A stretch of DNA of 64,000 nucleotides from Paenibacillus massiliensis 2301065 = DSM 16942 (GCF_000377505.1 NZ_KB898202.1:1-64000), one strand, 5' to 3'; positions 45,593 through 54,899 are shown, numbered from the stretch's first letter. Numbers and translations are program-made. Notes: generated by a model from the letters alone, not told the origin.

Positions 45593-46525
45593 ATGCTGTA
45601 TGAGGCAATCAAATTACTTATTATTCCCTTTATTCTTTTATATATGTTAGCTTGCTTTCCATTTAAACATCGAATCGTCTATTATATTCACTTTTTGTTT
45701 ACTGTTTCGTATTTGTTCATGCTTCTATTTATTAATGATTGGTCCGATTTAAATTATTATTTTCGACCGATCTGTGTGATTGCTTTTTTATATTCATTAT
45801 TGCATCGCAGTCTGTTTAGGCCCTTACCCAAAACGGGGGCTTTGTCAGCAAGAGCGAAGGTTTTATTATTGTTGTATGGTGTACTAGCAGGATATCAAGC
45901 AATAATTTGCGTGCTGTTTATTTTGTCTTATGTAGTAATGACTCCAGATAAGAAACAGTCAGTTGATCTTATGTTTCCATTACAGGAAGGATTCATCATA
46001 GTGGTTAATGGTGGAATGAACGCCTCTATGAATTATCATTATGATCACCGAACTATGAAATACGCCCTTGATATAGCTAGGCTTACTCCGACTGGTACGA
46101 GAAAACATATCTTAAATGATTCAGGGGCGTTAGCAGCCTATCCAATCTATGAGAACTCAGTGTACAGCCCCGTTGGGGGAGTGGTTGTTGAAGTAGTAGA
46201 TGGAGTGGATGATAATGCACCGAATGAATTGGGAGATACAACCTCAAATATGATCGTCATCCAGGACGGGGAATATTATATTGTCCTTTTGCATCTCAAG
46301 AAGGGCAGTGTTCTTGTTGAAAAAAATGATACGGTACAAGCAGGACAAGTATTAGCTCAGGTGGGCAATTCAGGCTATAGTACCGAGCCTCATCTTCATA
46401 TTCATGCAGTAAAAGATATTAGCAATGGGGATTACTTGAACGGTACCTCGATCCCCATTACTTTTCAAGGAAGGTATCTCAAAAGGAACGATGTATTGTA
46501 TAATCAAACGCTTATTTTTCGATGA
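45593..46525 (+). CDS. Membrane M23-family metallopeptidase
   Basis: 310 aa, starting directly after the previous stop. Three or four N-terminal membrane helices (to about residue 125) precede an M23 (LytM-like) domain. Zinc ligands are suggested by HRTMKYALD (His/Asp) and by HLHIH in GNSGYSTEPHLHIHAV. M23 enzymes cut peptidoglycan cross-bridges or glycine-rich peptides. With the serine hydrolase it forms the accessory pair of the island and may be a maturation protease or an immunity/wall-remodelling factor. Confidence 0.82.
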   Translation: MLYEAIKLLIIPFILLYMLACFPFKHRIVYYIHFLFTVSYLFMLLFINDWSDLNYYFRPICVIAFLYSLLHRSLFRPLPKTGALSARAKVLLLLYGVLAGYQAIICVLFILSYVVMTPDKKQSVDLMFPLQEGFIIVVNGGMNASMNYHYDHRTMKYALDIARLTPTGTRKHILNDSGALAAYPIYENSVYSPVGGVVVEVVDGVDDNAPNELGDTTSNMIVIQDGEYYIVLLHLKKGSVLVEKNDTVQAGQVLAQVGNSGYSTEPHLHIHAVKDISNGDYLNGTSIPITFQGRYLKRNDVLYNQTLIFR

Positions 46526-46794
46526 CAATTACAAATTACTATGAACGGAGTTTGATTTATTTGAATTTTAAACTCCCACTGTTATGGGGAAGCTTACTGC
46601 GTCTAATCGCTTTTATTATGGGATTGGTTAATCCATATCTGAGCCTAACTGGGAAAATCATTGTGCTCGTGTTGGTGTGCATTGCCGGGATTTTGGAAAA
46701 AGATGCTGATAGACGCCCACAGTGGTTAAGTGTTGCTATTGCTTTTATTTTTGGGCTGCTAGTTAGCTATGCTTTGTTACCTTTATTCACATAA
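46522..46794 (+). CDS. Small membrane protein of the Sdp-like island
   Basis: 90 aa, overlapping the M23 gene by 4 bp (ATGA). Two to three hydrophobic helices (LLRLIAFIMGLV; IIVLVLVCIAGIL; LSVAIAFIFGLLVSYALL). No recognised family. Small multi-helix membrane proteins at the end of peptide-toxin operons are often immunity proteins (as SdpI is for SdpC); here that is inference from position only. Confidence 0.6.
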   Translation: MTITNYYERSLIYLNFKLPLLWGSLLRLIAFIMGLVNPYLSLTGKIIVLVLVCIAGILEKDADRRPQWLSVAIAFIFGLLVSYALLPLFT

Positions 46795-46822
46795 ATGTGC
46801 ATATGTAGGACTTTGGTGCTAT

Positions 46823-46971
46823 TTAGCGATCACAGTCCGTCCAAAGCTACGAGCTACGTCTCAAGCTGCGCTTTAGGCATGCTCTGAGCTGCCCTCCAAT
46901 TTATGCCGCAAGCCACGTCTCTAGCTGGACACAGATGGGAAACGGTTCACTCGGGAGGCTGTGATCGCTAA
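46823..46971. repeat. 149-bp unit bounded by 13-bp inverted repeats
   Basis: TTAGCGATCACAG (46823-46835) and its exact reverse complement (46959-46971) enclose a stretch with an internal direct repeat (AGCTACGTCTCAAGCTG and AGCCACGTCTCTAGCTG). No target-site duplication and no coding potential. It could be a MITE remnant or a structured RNA at the right edge of the island. Confidence 0.5.
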
Positions 46972-47070
46972 CTTTCGTTTGATAGTCTATAACATCTCTA
47001 TAACATCTACTCTTGCAGTTTCATATGTGCTGTGACTGCACTGCTACTGTAGTTGGTACTTGCAATCTCG

Positions 47071-47679
47071 TTAATTCGCGCGGTAGCTCGCGCCTCTCTG
47101 GTCACCCAGACCAAAATAATGGCGGAAATTGTAGATGAGTGGCTGCCATTTCAAAGGATCAATCTTATGGTCAGCCCGCAGAATGTGTGGATGGGCGTGC
47201 ACATGTACTACCTTGACTTCCACAATAGCCATGTACGGCGTATGTTCGGGAACACGGATATGGTGCACCTCAGCCTCCAATTGAAGGGGGCACTCCGCTA
47301 CACGCATGGGTTCAACCTGGTCTGACTTTTGTGGCGTCCATCCTCCAGCGCTGAATTTGTCCTTCCTATATCGAAATCCGAGCTGCTGCTTGGCTTGGGG
47401 TACAGGATTCATTCCCGTATAAGAGGCGATCTGTTCGACCTGCTCCCATGAGCCTGCCTCTGGCAAATTAATGACGCATTGCGGATGGCGCATAATATTC
47501 GCATAGGCTTGTCCCTGGATCCCTATACCGAGGACTATGCAATCTCCAAGTGCCCAAGAAGAGGACAAGGGAGACAGATTCGTAGATCCGTCTTCATTAG
47601 AGGTGCTCAGCAAAAGGATTGGCATGCCATAATACAATATGCTGGGCTGGATGCTAACGTGGGAATTCATTTGGCTCAT
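47071..47679 (-). CDS. Flavin reductase-like domain protein (DIM6/NTAB)
   Basis: 202 aa. Split-barrel FMN-binding fold: MPILLLSTSNEDGSTNLSPLSSSWALGD (read in parts), then NIMRHPQCVINLPEAG and YTGMNPVPQAK. The family includes FMN reductases and flavoredoxins. Divergently transcribed from an ArsR gene with a dyad between, so probably regulated by it. The physiological substrate is unknown. Confidence 0.85.
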   Translation of the reverse strand: MSQMNSHVSIQPSILYYGMPILLLSTSNEDGSTNLSPLSSSWALGDCIVLGIGIQGQAYANIMRHPQCVINLPEAGSWEQVEQIASYTGMNPVPQAKQQLGFRYRKDKFSAGGWTPQKSDQVEPMRVAECPLQLEAEVHHIRVPEHTPYMAIVEVKVVHVHAHPHILRADHKIDPLKWQPLIYNFRHYFGLGDQRGASYRAN

Positions 47680-47730
47680 CTCTCCTTATTAATAGCTATG
47701 TATTAAGATCATCTGTATTGTAACGCGCAA

Positions 47731-47754
47731 ATATTTCATATATGATCGAAATAT
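47731..47754. promoter_or_regulatory. Operator dyad between flavin reductase and ArsR genes
   Basis: ATATTTC (47731-47737) and GAAATAT (47748-47754) form an inverted repeat around 10 nt and overlap the ArsR start codon. Its position in the divergent promoter region suits an ArsR autoregulatory site. Confidence 0.5.
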
Positions 47755-48460
47755 GAATGCATATCCGAATATAGCTGTCGTAGCCTCATTGATTGCTGAT
47801 CCGAGCAGGGCGATATTTCTGGAATCCCTATTAGACGGAAGGGCTCTTCCCGCAGGTGAATTGGCTTATATGGCGAGTGTCTCGCCCCAGACGGCCAGCA
47901 GCCATCTCGCCAAGCTGGTGGAGGGAGGCTTGCTTACGGTCGAGCCCCAAGGACGTCATCGCTATTACCGGATAGCGGGACCGGAAGTGGCCCGACTTGT
48001 CGAAACGATGGCTCACTTGGCGCCACCTGTACAGATTCGATCTCTGAGGCAGTCTGAGCAGTTAAAACGATTGAGCGGTGCTCGTACCTGCTATCGTCAT
48101 CTGGCGGGGCAACTGGGCATTGCCATCTGTGAAGCATTGCTTGCAAAAGGAGTTCTGAAGGAGCCAGCAGCAGTGGAGGAGCGGAATTACGAGATTACAG
48201 CAGAGGGCTATACCTGGCTTAAGTCTTTCGGGATTGAATGGACGGGCTCTTCCTCATCGCGCCGGGCTATAGCACGCCAATGTCTCGATTGGAGCGAGCG
48301 TCGTTACCATGTTGCAGGTGTGCTGGGAGAGAAGCTGCTGAACCGTCTGCTAGACCTAGGGTGGATTCGTACCCGCCCGGACAGTCGTGCTGTAGACATC
48401 ACTTTGGAGGGCAGAGCCGGCCTTCAGGAGTCGTTTGGAATTACATGGGAAGCCAATTAG
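47753..48460 (+). CDS. ArsR-family winged-helix regulator
   Basis: 235 aa, long for ArsR. The winged helix occupies residues about 8-80 (ADPSRAIFLESLLDGRALPAGELA, then VSPQTASSHLAKLVEGGLLT), followed by a C-terminal domain of ~140 residues without the usual metal-site cysteines, so it is unlikely to be a metal sensor. No Shine-Dalgarno precedes the ATG, which hints at a leaderless message or a mis-set start. Divergent from the flavin reductase gene. Confidence 0.85.
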   Translation: MNAYPNIAVVASLIADPSRAIFLESLLDGRALPAGELAYMASVSPQTASSHLAKLVEGGLLTVEPQGRHRYYRIAGPEVARLVETMAHLAPPVQIRSLRQSEQLKRLSGARTCYRHLAGQLGIAICEALLAKGVLKEPAAVEERNYEITAEGYTWLKSFGIEWTGSSSSRRAIARQCLDWSERRYHVAGVLGEKLLNRLLDLGWIRTRPDSRAVDITLEGRAGLQESFGITWEAN

Positions 48461-48583
48461 TCGTATCAATAGCGGATCAGGTCCATAGGAAAATTGAAAC
48501 AGATAACATTTGAACTCGAAATGAAAAAAGTGTGGAATAATGTAGAAATAAGACTGAAATGTACCCAAGTAGATTGTTTTGTC

Positions 48584-48612
48584 TTGACTTTGACAATTTA
48601 GTTCATTAAAAT
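48584..48612 (+). promoter_or_regulatory. Sigma-A promoter of the hisS T-box operon
   Basis: TTGACT (48584-48589), 17-bp spacer, TAAAAT (48607-48612). Confidence 0.65.
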
Positions 48613-48618
48613 CAAAAA

Positions 48619-48938
48619 ATAATTACAATATGGATTTGATGACGGGACCAAGTAATCCGGCACCCACAAGTACAGAGAGGAGCTCCTTGGCTGGAAGAGC
48701 TCTCTTGATGAACGGACGAATGACTTCCCCGAGAACAAACAGCGAACAAGAGTATGGCAGTATTCTGCTGTGACGATTAGTAGCTGATTTGCGCTGTGCG
48801 GGCGTTACACGTGTTGAGCGATACGGACTGCGGATTCCTGATCCGAGGTGCGTTATCGGAATGTGGGTGGTACCACGGGTGATCGTAAACGACAATCTCT
48901 CGTCCCTGTTTGTTACAGACAGGGCGAGGGATTTTTTT
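48619..48938 (+). promoter_or_regulatory. T-box riboswitch leader of hisS-aspS
   Basis: The invariant T-box GGGTGGTACCACG begins at 48865. It is followed by a terminator (AATCTCTCGTCCCTGT pairs with ACAGGGCGAGGGATT, T7, ending at 48938). Upstream, a Stem I-like region contains GAGAGGAGCTC/GAGCTCTC and TGGCTGGAAGAGC. A possible specifier triplet is GAC (Asp) in AATGACTTCC, but I could not place Stem I precisely. Uncharged cognate tRNA should pair with the T-box and let transcription continue into hisS-aspS-tcdA. Confidence 0.88.
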
Positions 48939-48993
48939 GTTGTATATGGCAAGCTGTTCATATTGAATTGCAGAGATAATGGAGGGAAACGAA

Positions 48994-50238
48994 ATGGCCT
49001 TTCAAAAACCGACAGGGACGCAGGATTTGCTGCCCGGTACCGTCGAGAAATGGCAGTACGTAGAGGAGAAAGTGCGGGATATTAGCCGCCGCTTCAACTA
49101 CCGTGAAATTCGTACACCGATCTTCGAGCAGACAGATCTGTTCGTTCGTGGTGTAGGAGAGACCACCGATGTGGTCGAGAAGGAAATGTATACCTTCAAG
49201 GACAAGGGAGACCGCAGCATGACTCTTCGCCCGGAGGGAACCGCAGGCGTGGTTCGGTCTTATGTCGAGAATAAGCTGTACGGCGAACCCGACGTAACCA
49301 AGCTGTACTATGTGGGACCTATGTTCCGCTATGAGCGTCCTCAGGCGGGCCGGCAGCGCCAGTTCCACCAATTCGGGATTGAGGCGCTGGGAGCCACTGA
49401 TCCTGCGATTGATGCTGAAGTGATTGCTATGGGCTACCAGCTCTGTGTGGAGCTGGGCCTGAAGGATGTCCGTGTCGAAGTGAACTCGGTCGGCAATGCG
49501 TCCAGCCGTGCGGCTTATCGCCAACGTCTGCTGGATTTCCTGCTTCCCATGAAGGATACCCTGTGTAAGGATTGTCAATCCCGCATCGAGCGTAACCCGC
49601 TCCGAGTGTTAGACTGCAAGGTGGATCAGGATAAATTCACGGATGCGCCTTCGATTCTGGATAGTCTGGATGAGGAATGCAGCACACATTTTGCCAAGGT
49701 TCAATCTTATCTGAATGATATGAATGTGGAATTCACCTTGAATCCGCGTCTTGTAAGAGGGCTAGATTACTACACGATGACAGCCTTCGAATTCAAGGCG
49801 CAGGGCATCGGCGCCATTGATACGATTGGCGGCGGTGGGCGATATAACGGGCTCGTCGGAGATCTGGGAGGACCAGATCAACCAGGTATTGGCTTTGGCA
49901 TGGGGCTGGAGCGGATTCAACTGATTCTGGAGCATCAGGGAATTGCAGCAGATACGGCTAAGCCACTCGATGTGTACCTGATTCCACTTGGGGAAGCTGC
50001 CGAACGCGAGGTCACCAAGCAACTGTTCCTGTTACGTCAAGCCGGGATTGCTGCCGAGCGCGATTATCTGAATCGTAAAATGAAGGCTCAGATGAAAGCT
50101 GCTGACCGACTGCACACACGGTATACAGCTATTTTGGGTGATGACGAGCTGGAGCGCGGTGAGATTGCCCTGAAAGCAATGGCTACAGGAGAGCAACGCA
50201 CCGTTCGTCTGGATGAGCTTAAGGATGCACTGATATAG
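48994..50238 (+). CDS. hisS: Histidyl-tRNA synthetase
   Basis: 414 aa from ATG 48994, after GGAGGG; the upstream ATG 48979 lies on the ribosome site. Class II synthetase: motif 1 region IRTPIFEQTDLF, motif 2 FRYERPQAGRQRQFHQFG, HisA motif RGLDYYTMTAFEF, motif 3 GFGMGLERI, and the C-terminal anticodon-binding domain. Under T-box control and followed by aspS. Confidence 0.98.
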   Translation: MAFQKPTGTQDLLPGTVEKWQYVEEKVRDISRRFNYREIRTPIFEQTDLFVRGVGETTDVVEKEMYTFKDKGDRSMTLRPEGTAGVVRSYVENKLYGEPDVTKLYYVGPMFRYERPQAGRQRQFHQFGIEALGATDPAIDAEVIAMGYQLCVELGLKDVRVEVNSVGNASSRAAYRQRLLDFLLPMKDTLCKDCQSRIERNPLRVLDCKVDQDKFTDAPSILDSLDEECSTHFAKVQSYLNDMNVEFTLNPRLVRGLDYYTMTAFEFKAQGIGAIDTIGGGGRYNGLVGDLGGPDQPGIGFGMGLERIQLILEHQGIAADTAKPLDVYLIPLGEAAEREVTKQLFLLRQAGIAAERDYLNRKMKAQMKAADRLHTRYTAILGDDELERGEIALKAMATGEQRTVRLDELKDALI

Positions 50239-50318
50239 GCTAATTATATAAGTTGAACTTAACATGTAAGCTTACGTTCAATTTAAATAGAAAATATACA
50301 TTTTAAAGGAGAATGATC

Positions 50319-52097
50319 ATGAATAGGAGTCATCAATGCGGCACCCTGACAACAGCGCATATTGGAGAGACAGTAACCTTGAACGGCTGGGTACAGACCC
50401 GGCGTGACCTGGGTGGCGTGTTGTTCATCGATCTCCGCGACCGCAGCGGAATCGTTCAAGTTGTATTTAATCCAGCATTTTCTGGTGATGCTCTGGGCAT
50501 TGCTGACCGTGTGCGCAGTGAATACGTCATTGCTGTCAAAGGTACAGTGGTGAAGCGTGACGCAGAGACGATTAACCCGAATCTGGCGACAGGGGAAATT
50601 GAAGTACAGATTACCGAGATCGAGGTATTGAATGCAGCTAAGACTCCTCCGTTCTTCATCGAAGATGGTGTAGAGGTGGATGAGTCCCTGCGTCTCAAAT
50701 ACCGCTATCTGGATCTGCGTCGTCCGGAAATGTATAACACACTCAAGCTGCGTTCCAAGGCTGCGAAGATCTTCCGCGACTTTCTGGATGGAGAAGATTT
50801 CATTGAGGTAGAGACACCAATCCTGACAAAGAGCTCGCCAGAGGGTGCGCGTGACTATCTGGTGCCAAGCCGTGTACATGAGGGTGAATTCTTCGCTCTG
50901 CCACAATCGCCGCAAATCTACAAGCAGCTGCTGATGGTAGGTGGCCTTGAGCGTTACTATCAGATTGCTCGCTGCTTCCGTGACGAGGACCTTCGTGCGG
51001 ATCGTCAGCCAGAGTTCACTCAAGTCGATATTGAGACATCCTTCCTTCAGCAGGATGACCTCATGGGCATGATGGAACAATTGATGGCCAGATTGCTCCG
51101 CGAGACGGTCGGTGTAGAATTGGAGTTGCCATTCCAACGCATTACTTATGCGGATGCCATGGGCAAATACGGCTCAGATAAGCCGGATCTGCGCTTTGGT
51201 ATGGAATTAATCGAGATGAACGATATTGTAGCGACTAGCGGTGTGAAGGTGTTCGCTTCGGTCATTGAGAAGGGTGGAGAAGTGAAGGTCCTGAATGCGA
51301 AGGGCTGCGGAACATGGACACGTAAAGAGATTGACGATCTTGGACCATATGCTGCACGCTATGGTGCGAAGGGCCTGGCGTGGATTCAAGTCAAGGACGG
51401 CGAATTCAAGGGGCCAATCGTGAAGTTCTTTACGCCGGAAGAGATCGAAGCTGTCAAAGAGCGCACGGGAGCCGAAGAAGGCGACTTGCTGCTGTTCTCT
51501 GCAGACACGAAGAAGGTCGTAGCGGATGTACTCGGTGCCTTGCGTCTGAAGATTGGGCGCCAATTGGGGCTGATCGATGACAGCAAATTCAAATTCGTGT
51601 GGGTGGTAGACTTCCCGCTGCTCGGTTATGATGAGGATCAAAAACGTTATGTAGCAGAGCATCATCCGTTCACTCGTCCGAAGGATGAGGATCTGGCCCT
51701 GTTCGATACTGACCCGGGACAAATCCGTGCCCAAGCCTATGACATCGTCCTGAACGGCTACGAAGTCGGTGGCGGCTCCATGCGGATCTTCAAGCGTGAC
51801 GTGCAGGAGAAAATGTTCAACGCAATCGGTCTGTCTCCAGAGGAAGCCAACGATAAATTCGGCTATCTGCTTGATGCCTTCGAGTACGGAACGCCTCCTC
51901 ATGGTGGTATCGCCTTTGGCTTCGACCGTCTGGTGATGCTGCTCACGGGCCGCACGAACCTGAGAGAGACAATTGCCTTCCCGAAAACGGCGAGCGCTAC
52001 GGATCTGCTCATGAACGCACCGTCTGAGGTGGACCATTCGCAGCTGGAGCAGTTGCATATTCGTCTCGCACCGAAGCCTGCTGCAAGCAAGGCTTAA
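50319..52097 (+). CDS. aspS: Aspartyl-tRNA synthetase
   Basis: 592 aa from ATG 50319, 7 nt after AAAGGAG (ATG 50313 is too close). N-terminal OB anticodon domain ([21 protein letters not shown], in parts), class II motif 2 [18 protein letters not shown], the bacterial GAD insertion domain (about 290-410), and motif 3 [12 protein letters not shown]. Whether it is discriminating cannot be read, because gatCAB is not in the window. Confidence 0.98.
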   Translation: MNRSHQCGTLTTAHIGETVTLNGWVQTRRDLGGVLFIDLRDRSGIVQVVFNPAFSGDALGIADRVRSEYVIAVKGTVVKRDAETINPNLATGEIEVQITEIEVLNAAKTPPFFIEDGVEVDESLRLKYRYLDLRRPEMYNTLKLRSKAAKIFRDFLDGEDFIEVETPILTKSSPEGARDYLVPSRVHEGEFFALPQSPQIYKQLLMVGGLERYYQIARCFRDEDLRADRQPEFTQVDIETSFLQQDDLMGMMEQLMARLLRETVGVELELPFQRITYADAMGKYGSDKPDLRFGMELIEMNDIVATSGVKVFASVIEKGGEVKVLNAKGCGTWTRKEIDDLGPYAARYGAKGLAWIQVKDGEFKGPIVKFFTPEEIEAVKERTGAEEGDLLLFSADTKKVVADVLGALRLKIGRQLGLIDDSKFKFVWVVDFPLLGYDEDQKRYVAEHHPFTRPKDEDLALFDTDPGQIRAQAYDIVLNGYEVGGGSMRIFKRDVQEKMFNAIGLSPEEANDKFGYLLDAFEYGTPPHGGIAFGFDRLVMLLTGRTNLRETIAFPKTASATDLLMNAPSEVDHSQLEQLHIRLAPKPAASKA

Positions 52098-52131
52098 TAT
52101 TACAGCATGACAAAGGAGGTCATCGACGGGT

Positions 52132-52869
52132 ATGCTGAATCAGTTCTCCCGTACTGAGCTGGCCATTGGCTCCGAAGGACTTGAGAAGTTAAAAAATAGC
52201 ACAGTCGCTGTGCTTGGTATAGGTGGTGTAGGATCGATTGCGGTAGAGGCTCTAGCTCGCAGCGGAGTTGGCCGGATTATCCTGATCGACAAGGATGTCG
52301 TGGACATCACTAACATTAATCGTCAGATCCACGCGCTTACCAGCACGATTGGACAGAAGAAGGCCGATCTGATGGTAGATCGTGTGAAGCTGATTAACCC
52401 CGAATGCGAAGCCATAGCTCTTAACATGTTCTATACAGAAGAGACCTATGAGGAGCTGTTCAAATTCGAGCTGGATTACGTCATTGATGCCTCAGACACG
52501 ATCTCTTACAAGATCCATCTGATCAAGCAGTGTCTGGAGCGCAAGGTTCCCATCATTTCAAGCATGGGTGCGGCGAACCGGATGGACCCGACCAAGTTCC
52601 AGGTAGCGGACATTTCCAAAACCTCGATGGACCCAATGGCACGTGTCATTCGGACGAAGCTGCGCAAGGAAGGCATCAAGAAAGGCGTTCAGGTGGTCTT
52701 TTCCACGGAGGAGCCGATCAAGCCGCGTGAGGACATCACGAAGAAGATCGTGCCGGAGAATGCTCCAGCGATCCGTAAAGCCAAGCAGCCTCCTGCAAGC
52801 AATGCATTCGTACCGCCTGTGGCTGGTTTGATCATGGTCAGTGTCGCGGTGAAGGAACTGCTTGCATAG
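52132..52869 (+). CDS. tcdA: tRNA threonylcarbamoyladenosine dehydratase (TcdA/YrvM)
   Basis: 245 aa, AAAGGAGG ahead. E1/ThiF-like: N-terminal RTELAIGSEGLEKLKNS, nucleotide loop VLGIGGVGSIAVEALARSG, and DKDVVDITNINRQ. Cyclises t6A37 to ct6A in ANN-decoding tRNAs using ATP. The hisS-aspS-tcdA order is conserved in Bacillales and puts three tRNA-related genes under one T-box. Confidence 0.95.
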   Translation: MLNQFSRTELAIGSEGLEKLKNSTVAVLGIGGVGSIAVEALARSGVGRIILIDKDVVDITNINRQIHALTSTIGQKKADLMVDRVKLINPECEAIALNMFYTEETYEELFKFELDYVIDASDTISYKIHLIKQCLERKVPIISSMGAANRMDPTKFQVADISKTSMDPMARVIRTKLRKEGIKKGVQVVFSTEEPIKPREDITKKIVPENAPAIRKAKQPPASNAFVPPVAGLIMVSVAVKELLA

Positions 52870-52983
52870 AGCTTCTTTCATAACTTGTGGCTAAAATGAG
52901 GGGGACGTTGCCTTCCTTATGGTTAAGCGTGCAAGACTCCATTACCATACTCAACGTCAATGCCTGGTTGCACCTGTGCACGG

Positions 52984-53030
52984 GCCTGTCCGTAGATAGC
53001 ATCTTCATTGCTGTCTGCGGGCTTTTTTTA
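52984..53030 (+). terminator. Terminator of the hisS-aspS-tcdA operon
   Basis: GCCTGTCCGTAGATAGC pairs with GCTGTCTGCGGGC, followed by T7. Confidence 0.88.
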
Positions 53031-53106
53031 TGTGGCGTGCCCAGCTAAGCATTGCAACTTCTAGTTGGTGGAGAGTCAAGTTGTGGGGCAAGCGTGTCAA
53101 ATGAGT

Positions 53107-53136
53107 AACAACCACTTCGGAAGGGAAGTGGTTGTT
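53107..53136. terminator. Symmetric hairpin between convergent genes
   Basis: AACAACCACTTC pairs with GAAGTGGTTGTT around a 6-nt loop, ahead of the minus-strand gene end. It lacks a long T run on either side; possibly a transcription barrier. Confidence 0.55.
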
Positions 53137-53179
53137 AGTGTTTGTTGGCAATGGATATTCGCTTTATGGGGTAAGCATG

Positions 53180-54583
53180 TTATTCCTGAATAGAGGTGAC
53201 GATGCCATCATCCAAGTAAATGAAACGGTAGCCAGAGTAATTCGAATAAACCCATTGCTCGCTCACACCGAAGCTAGTCGTCGTCCTATTGATGTCTGAA
53301 GGCTCTCCCCAACTGGATTCTCGTACTTCCGAAGCGGTCATGCCAATGGCAGGATTCCGCAATATCTTGGCGGTGGGAAGCGTGGTTGAGGAACTTAATT
53401 TATTAAAAACGGTTAAGTCTGTCTCTCCTTCAAACGTTCTATATTCATGCAAACTCCCATTTTTAATGACAAATGTCGAGGCAGCATTATTTTTTACAGT
53501 ATTCCCCTCAATGATAACCTTCCAATCATACACATGTTGCTTGTACGTACCTGGCCAGGTGATAGTATATATAGTTAATCCTGAGAATATCACTTGTTGG
53601 CCTGAGCCATATTGCCATGTACCTTGGAAAGGCTCTAATAGTCCGATCTCCTTTAAATATTTCTTCGTATCCTTGTAATTGTCATCTCCGATGCTAGTCA
53701 ACCTAGCTTTGGCTTCGGTCAGGTCCCCTTCTTTGAAAAGTCGGATACCTTCTAAATATTGTGCTTCATGAAGGAGTGTACCAGTGTCCCTATGCTCTTT
53801 AATTTCTTGAAGTAAGGGTAGGGCTTTTGCAGAATTATTACCCGAAATCAGATATTTTCCATGCTGATATTTAGCTTCGATGAGCTGCTGCTTACTATCT
53901 TCATAATCTCCACTTCTTTCAAATGCCTCGATTGCCTTTGCATACTCCGAGTTGTTCAGGGATACAAGCCCCTCTAGATAGTCCATTTGAAGCCTAGCTT
54001 CCGGAATATGCTTATAAAGCTCCAAATCCGTGATAATCTCCTTAACCTGCGAATAGTCTTTGTTCTTGATGAGCTGCGTTGCGTACAGATAATTGCTTTT
54101 TGCTAATAACACTGCCGAATCCTTATAGTCTCCTAAATCCTTGAACTCCTCTATGGCTTGCTCATAATTACCGCTGCTCATCAGAGATGCGGCATGCGTG
54201 TATTTTTGCTGTGAGAGGTATGACGTTACAATACCAGAGATTACGATTAGAGCAGCAGTAGCGACCAAGATCATAGCTATCAGTTTCTTTTTTGATCGAG
54301 GGGTCTTACTTGGCACAGCGTGACGATTTGTCCCCTCATTAGACTTTGCTGATTCTTTAGAAGCATTTACGGGCTTGGTATGTGTATCTGAAGGGTGGAT
54401 CAAATCCTCAGGTGTAGACTCCACCGGTATAACAGATTCAACCTTCACTACATCAGTAATACTCTCCTTTGAACTCACAGGCTCGGGAGGTGCTTTGAGC
54501 TCGGGGATTGATATTTCTGCCCCACAATGATGGCAAAAACGACTACTTTTAATGATGGTTTTTCCACAGCTATTACAGAACAT
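53180..54583 (-). CDS. Zinc-ribbon membrane protein with repeated helical modules
   Basis: 467 aa from ATG 54583, after GATGGAG. Residues 2-24 form a zinc ribbon (CNSCGKTIIKSSRFCHHCG). A Lys-rich linker and one membrane helix follow (about 98-122, LIAMILVATAALIVI). Outside are TPR-like repeats with recurring G-D-Y-(K/E)-D-S (LGDYKDSAVLLAKSN; SGDYEDSKQQLIEAKYQHGK). The C-terminal ~150 residues form a beta-rich domain ending in YSGYRFIYLDDGIVTSI. Function unknown; such proteins are common in Firmicutes and may sense envelope state. Confidence 0.75.
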   Translation of the reverse strand: MFCNSCGKTIIKSSRFCHHCGAEISIPELKAPPEPVSSKESITDVVKVESVIPVESTPEDLIHPSDTHTKPVNASKESAKSNEGTNRHAVPSKTPRSKKKLIAMILVATAALIVISGIVTSYLSQQKYTHAASLMSSGNYEQAIEEFKDLGDYKDSAVLLAKSNYLYATQLIKNKDYSQVKEIITDLELYKHIPEARLQMDYLEGLVSLNNSEYAKAIEAFERSGDYEDSKQQLIEAKYQHGKYLISGNNSAKALPLLQEIKEHRDTGTLLHEAQYLEGIRLFKEGDLTEAKARLTSIGDDNYKDTKKYLKEIGLLEPFQGTWQYGSGQQVIFSGLTIYTITWPGTYKQHVYDWKVIIEGNTVKNNAASTFVIKNGSLHEYRTFEGETDLTVFNKLSSSTTLPTAKILRNPAIGMTASEVRESSWGEPSDINRTTTSFGVSEQWVYSNYSGYRFIYLDDGIVTSIQE

Positions 54584-54881
54584 AATCTTCTCCATCCTGA
54601 CTGTATGTATTAGAAAATTGTGTAATACAAAATAACAGTTCATATATCGGTCTTTTTCTTTATTATTTGAATACTACTTGGATTCGAGCGCAAATCATCC
54701 TTCTTTAGTAAATGATTGTTAAAAAAGATAGCATTACATTGCAAGCTTGTCAGCATAGAGAATACACAGAGAAGCTACTAGAGGATATTCGAACAGGCCT
54801 CCTTATGTCTAACCTCCGCATGTCCAAGCCTTATATTCTTGTGAAACCGACAGTTTAGTGCAAATTGTGATTTCTAAAAAC
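54584..54881. other. Intergenic region upstream of the Fnr-type site
   Basis: AT-rich divergent spacer of ~300 bp. No gene is seen. An AATTGTGATT half-site at about 54863 resembles one arm of the Fnr palindrome downstream. Confidence 0.5.
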
Positions 54882-54899
54882 TTGTGATTGTAATCACAA
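54882..54899. promoter_or_regulatory. Fnr/Crp-type binding site
   Basis: TTGTGATTGTAATCACAA is a perfect 18-bp palindrome containing TGTGA-N6-TCACA, the Bacillus Fnr consensus. It lies 129 bp ahead of the DUF1858 start. A weak -10 (TAAGTT at 54921-54926) would put it near -41.5, the class II activator position. Confidence 0.7.
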
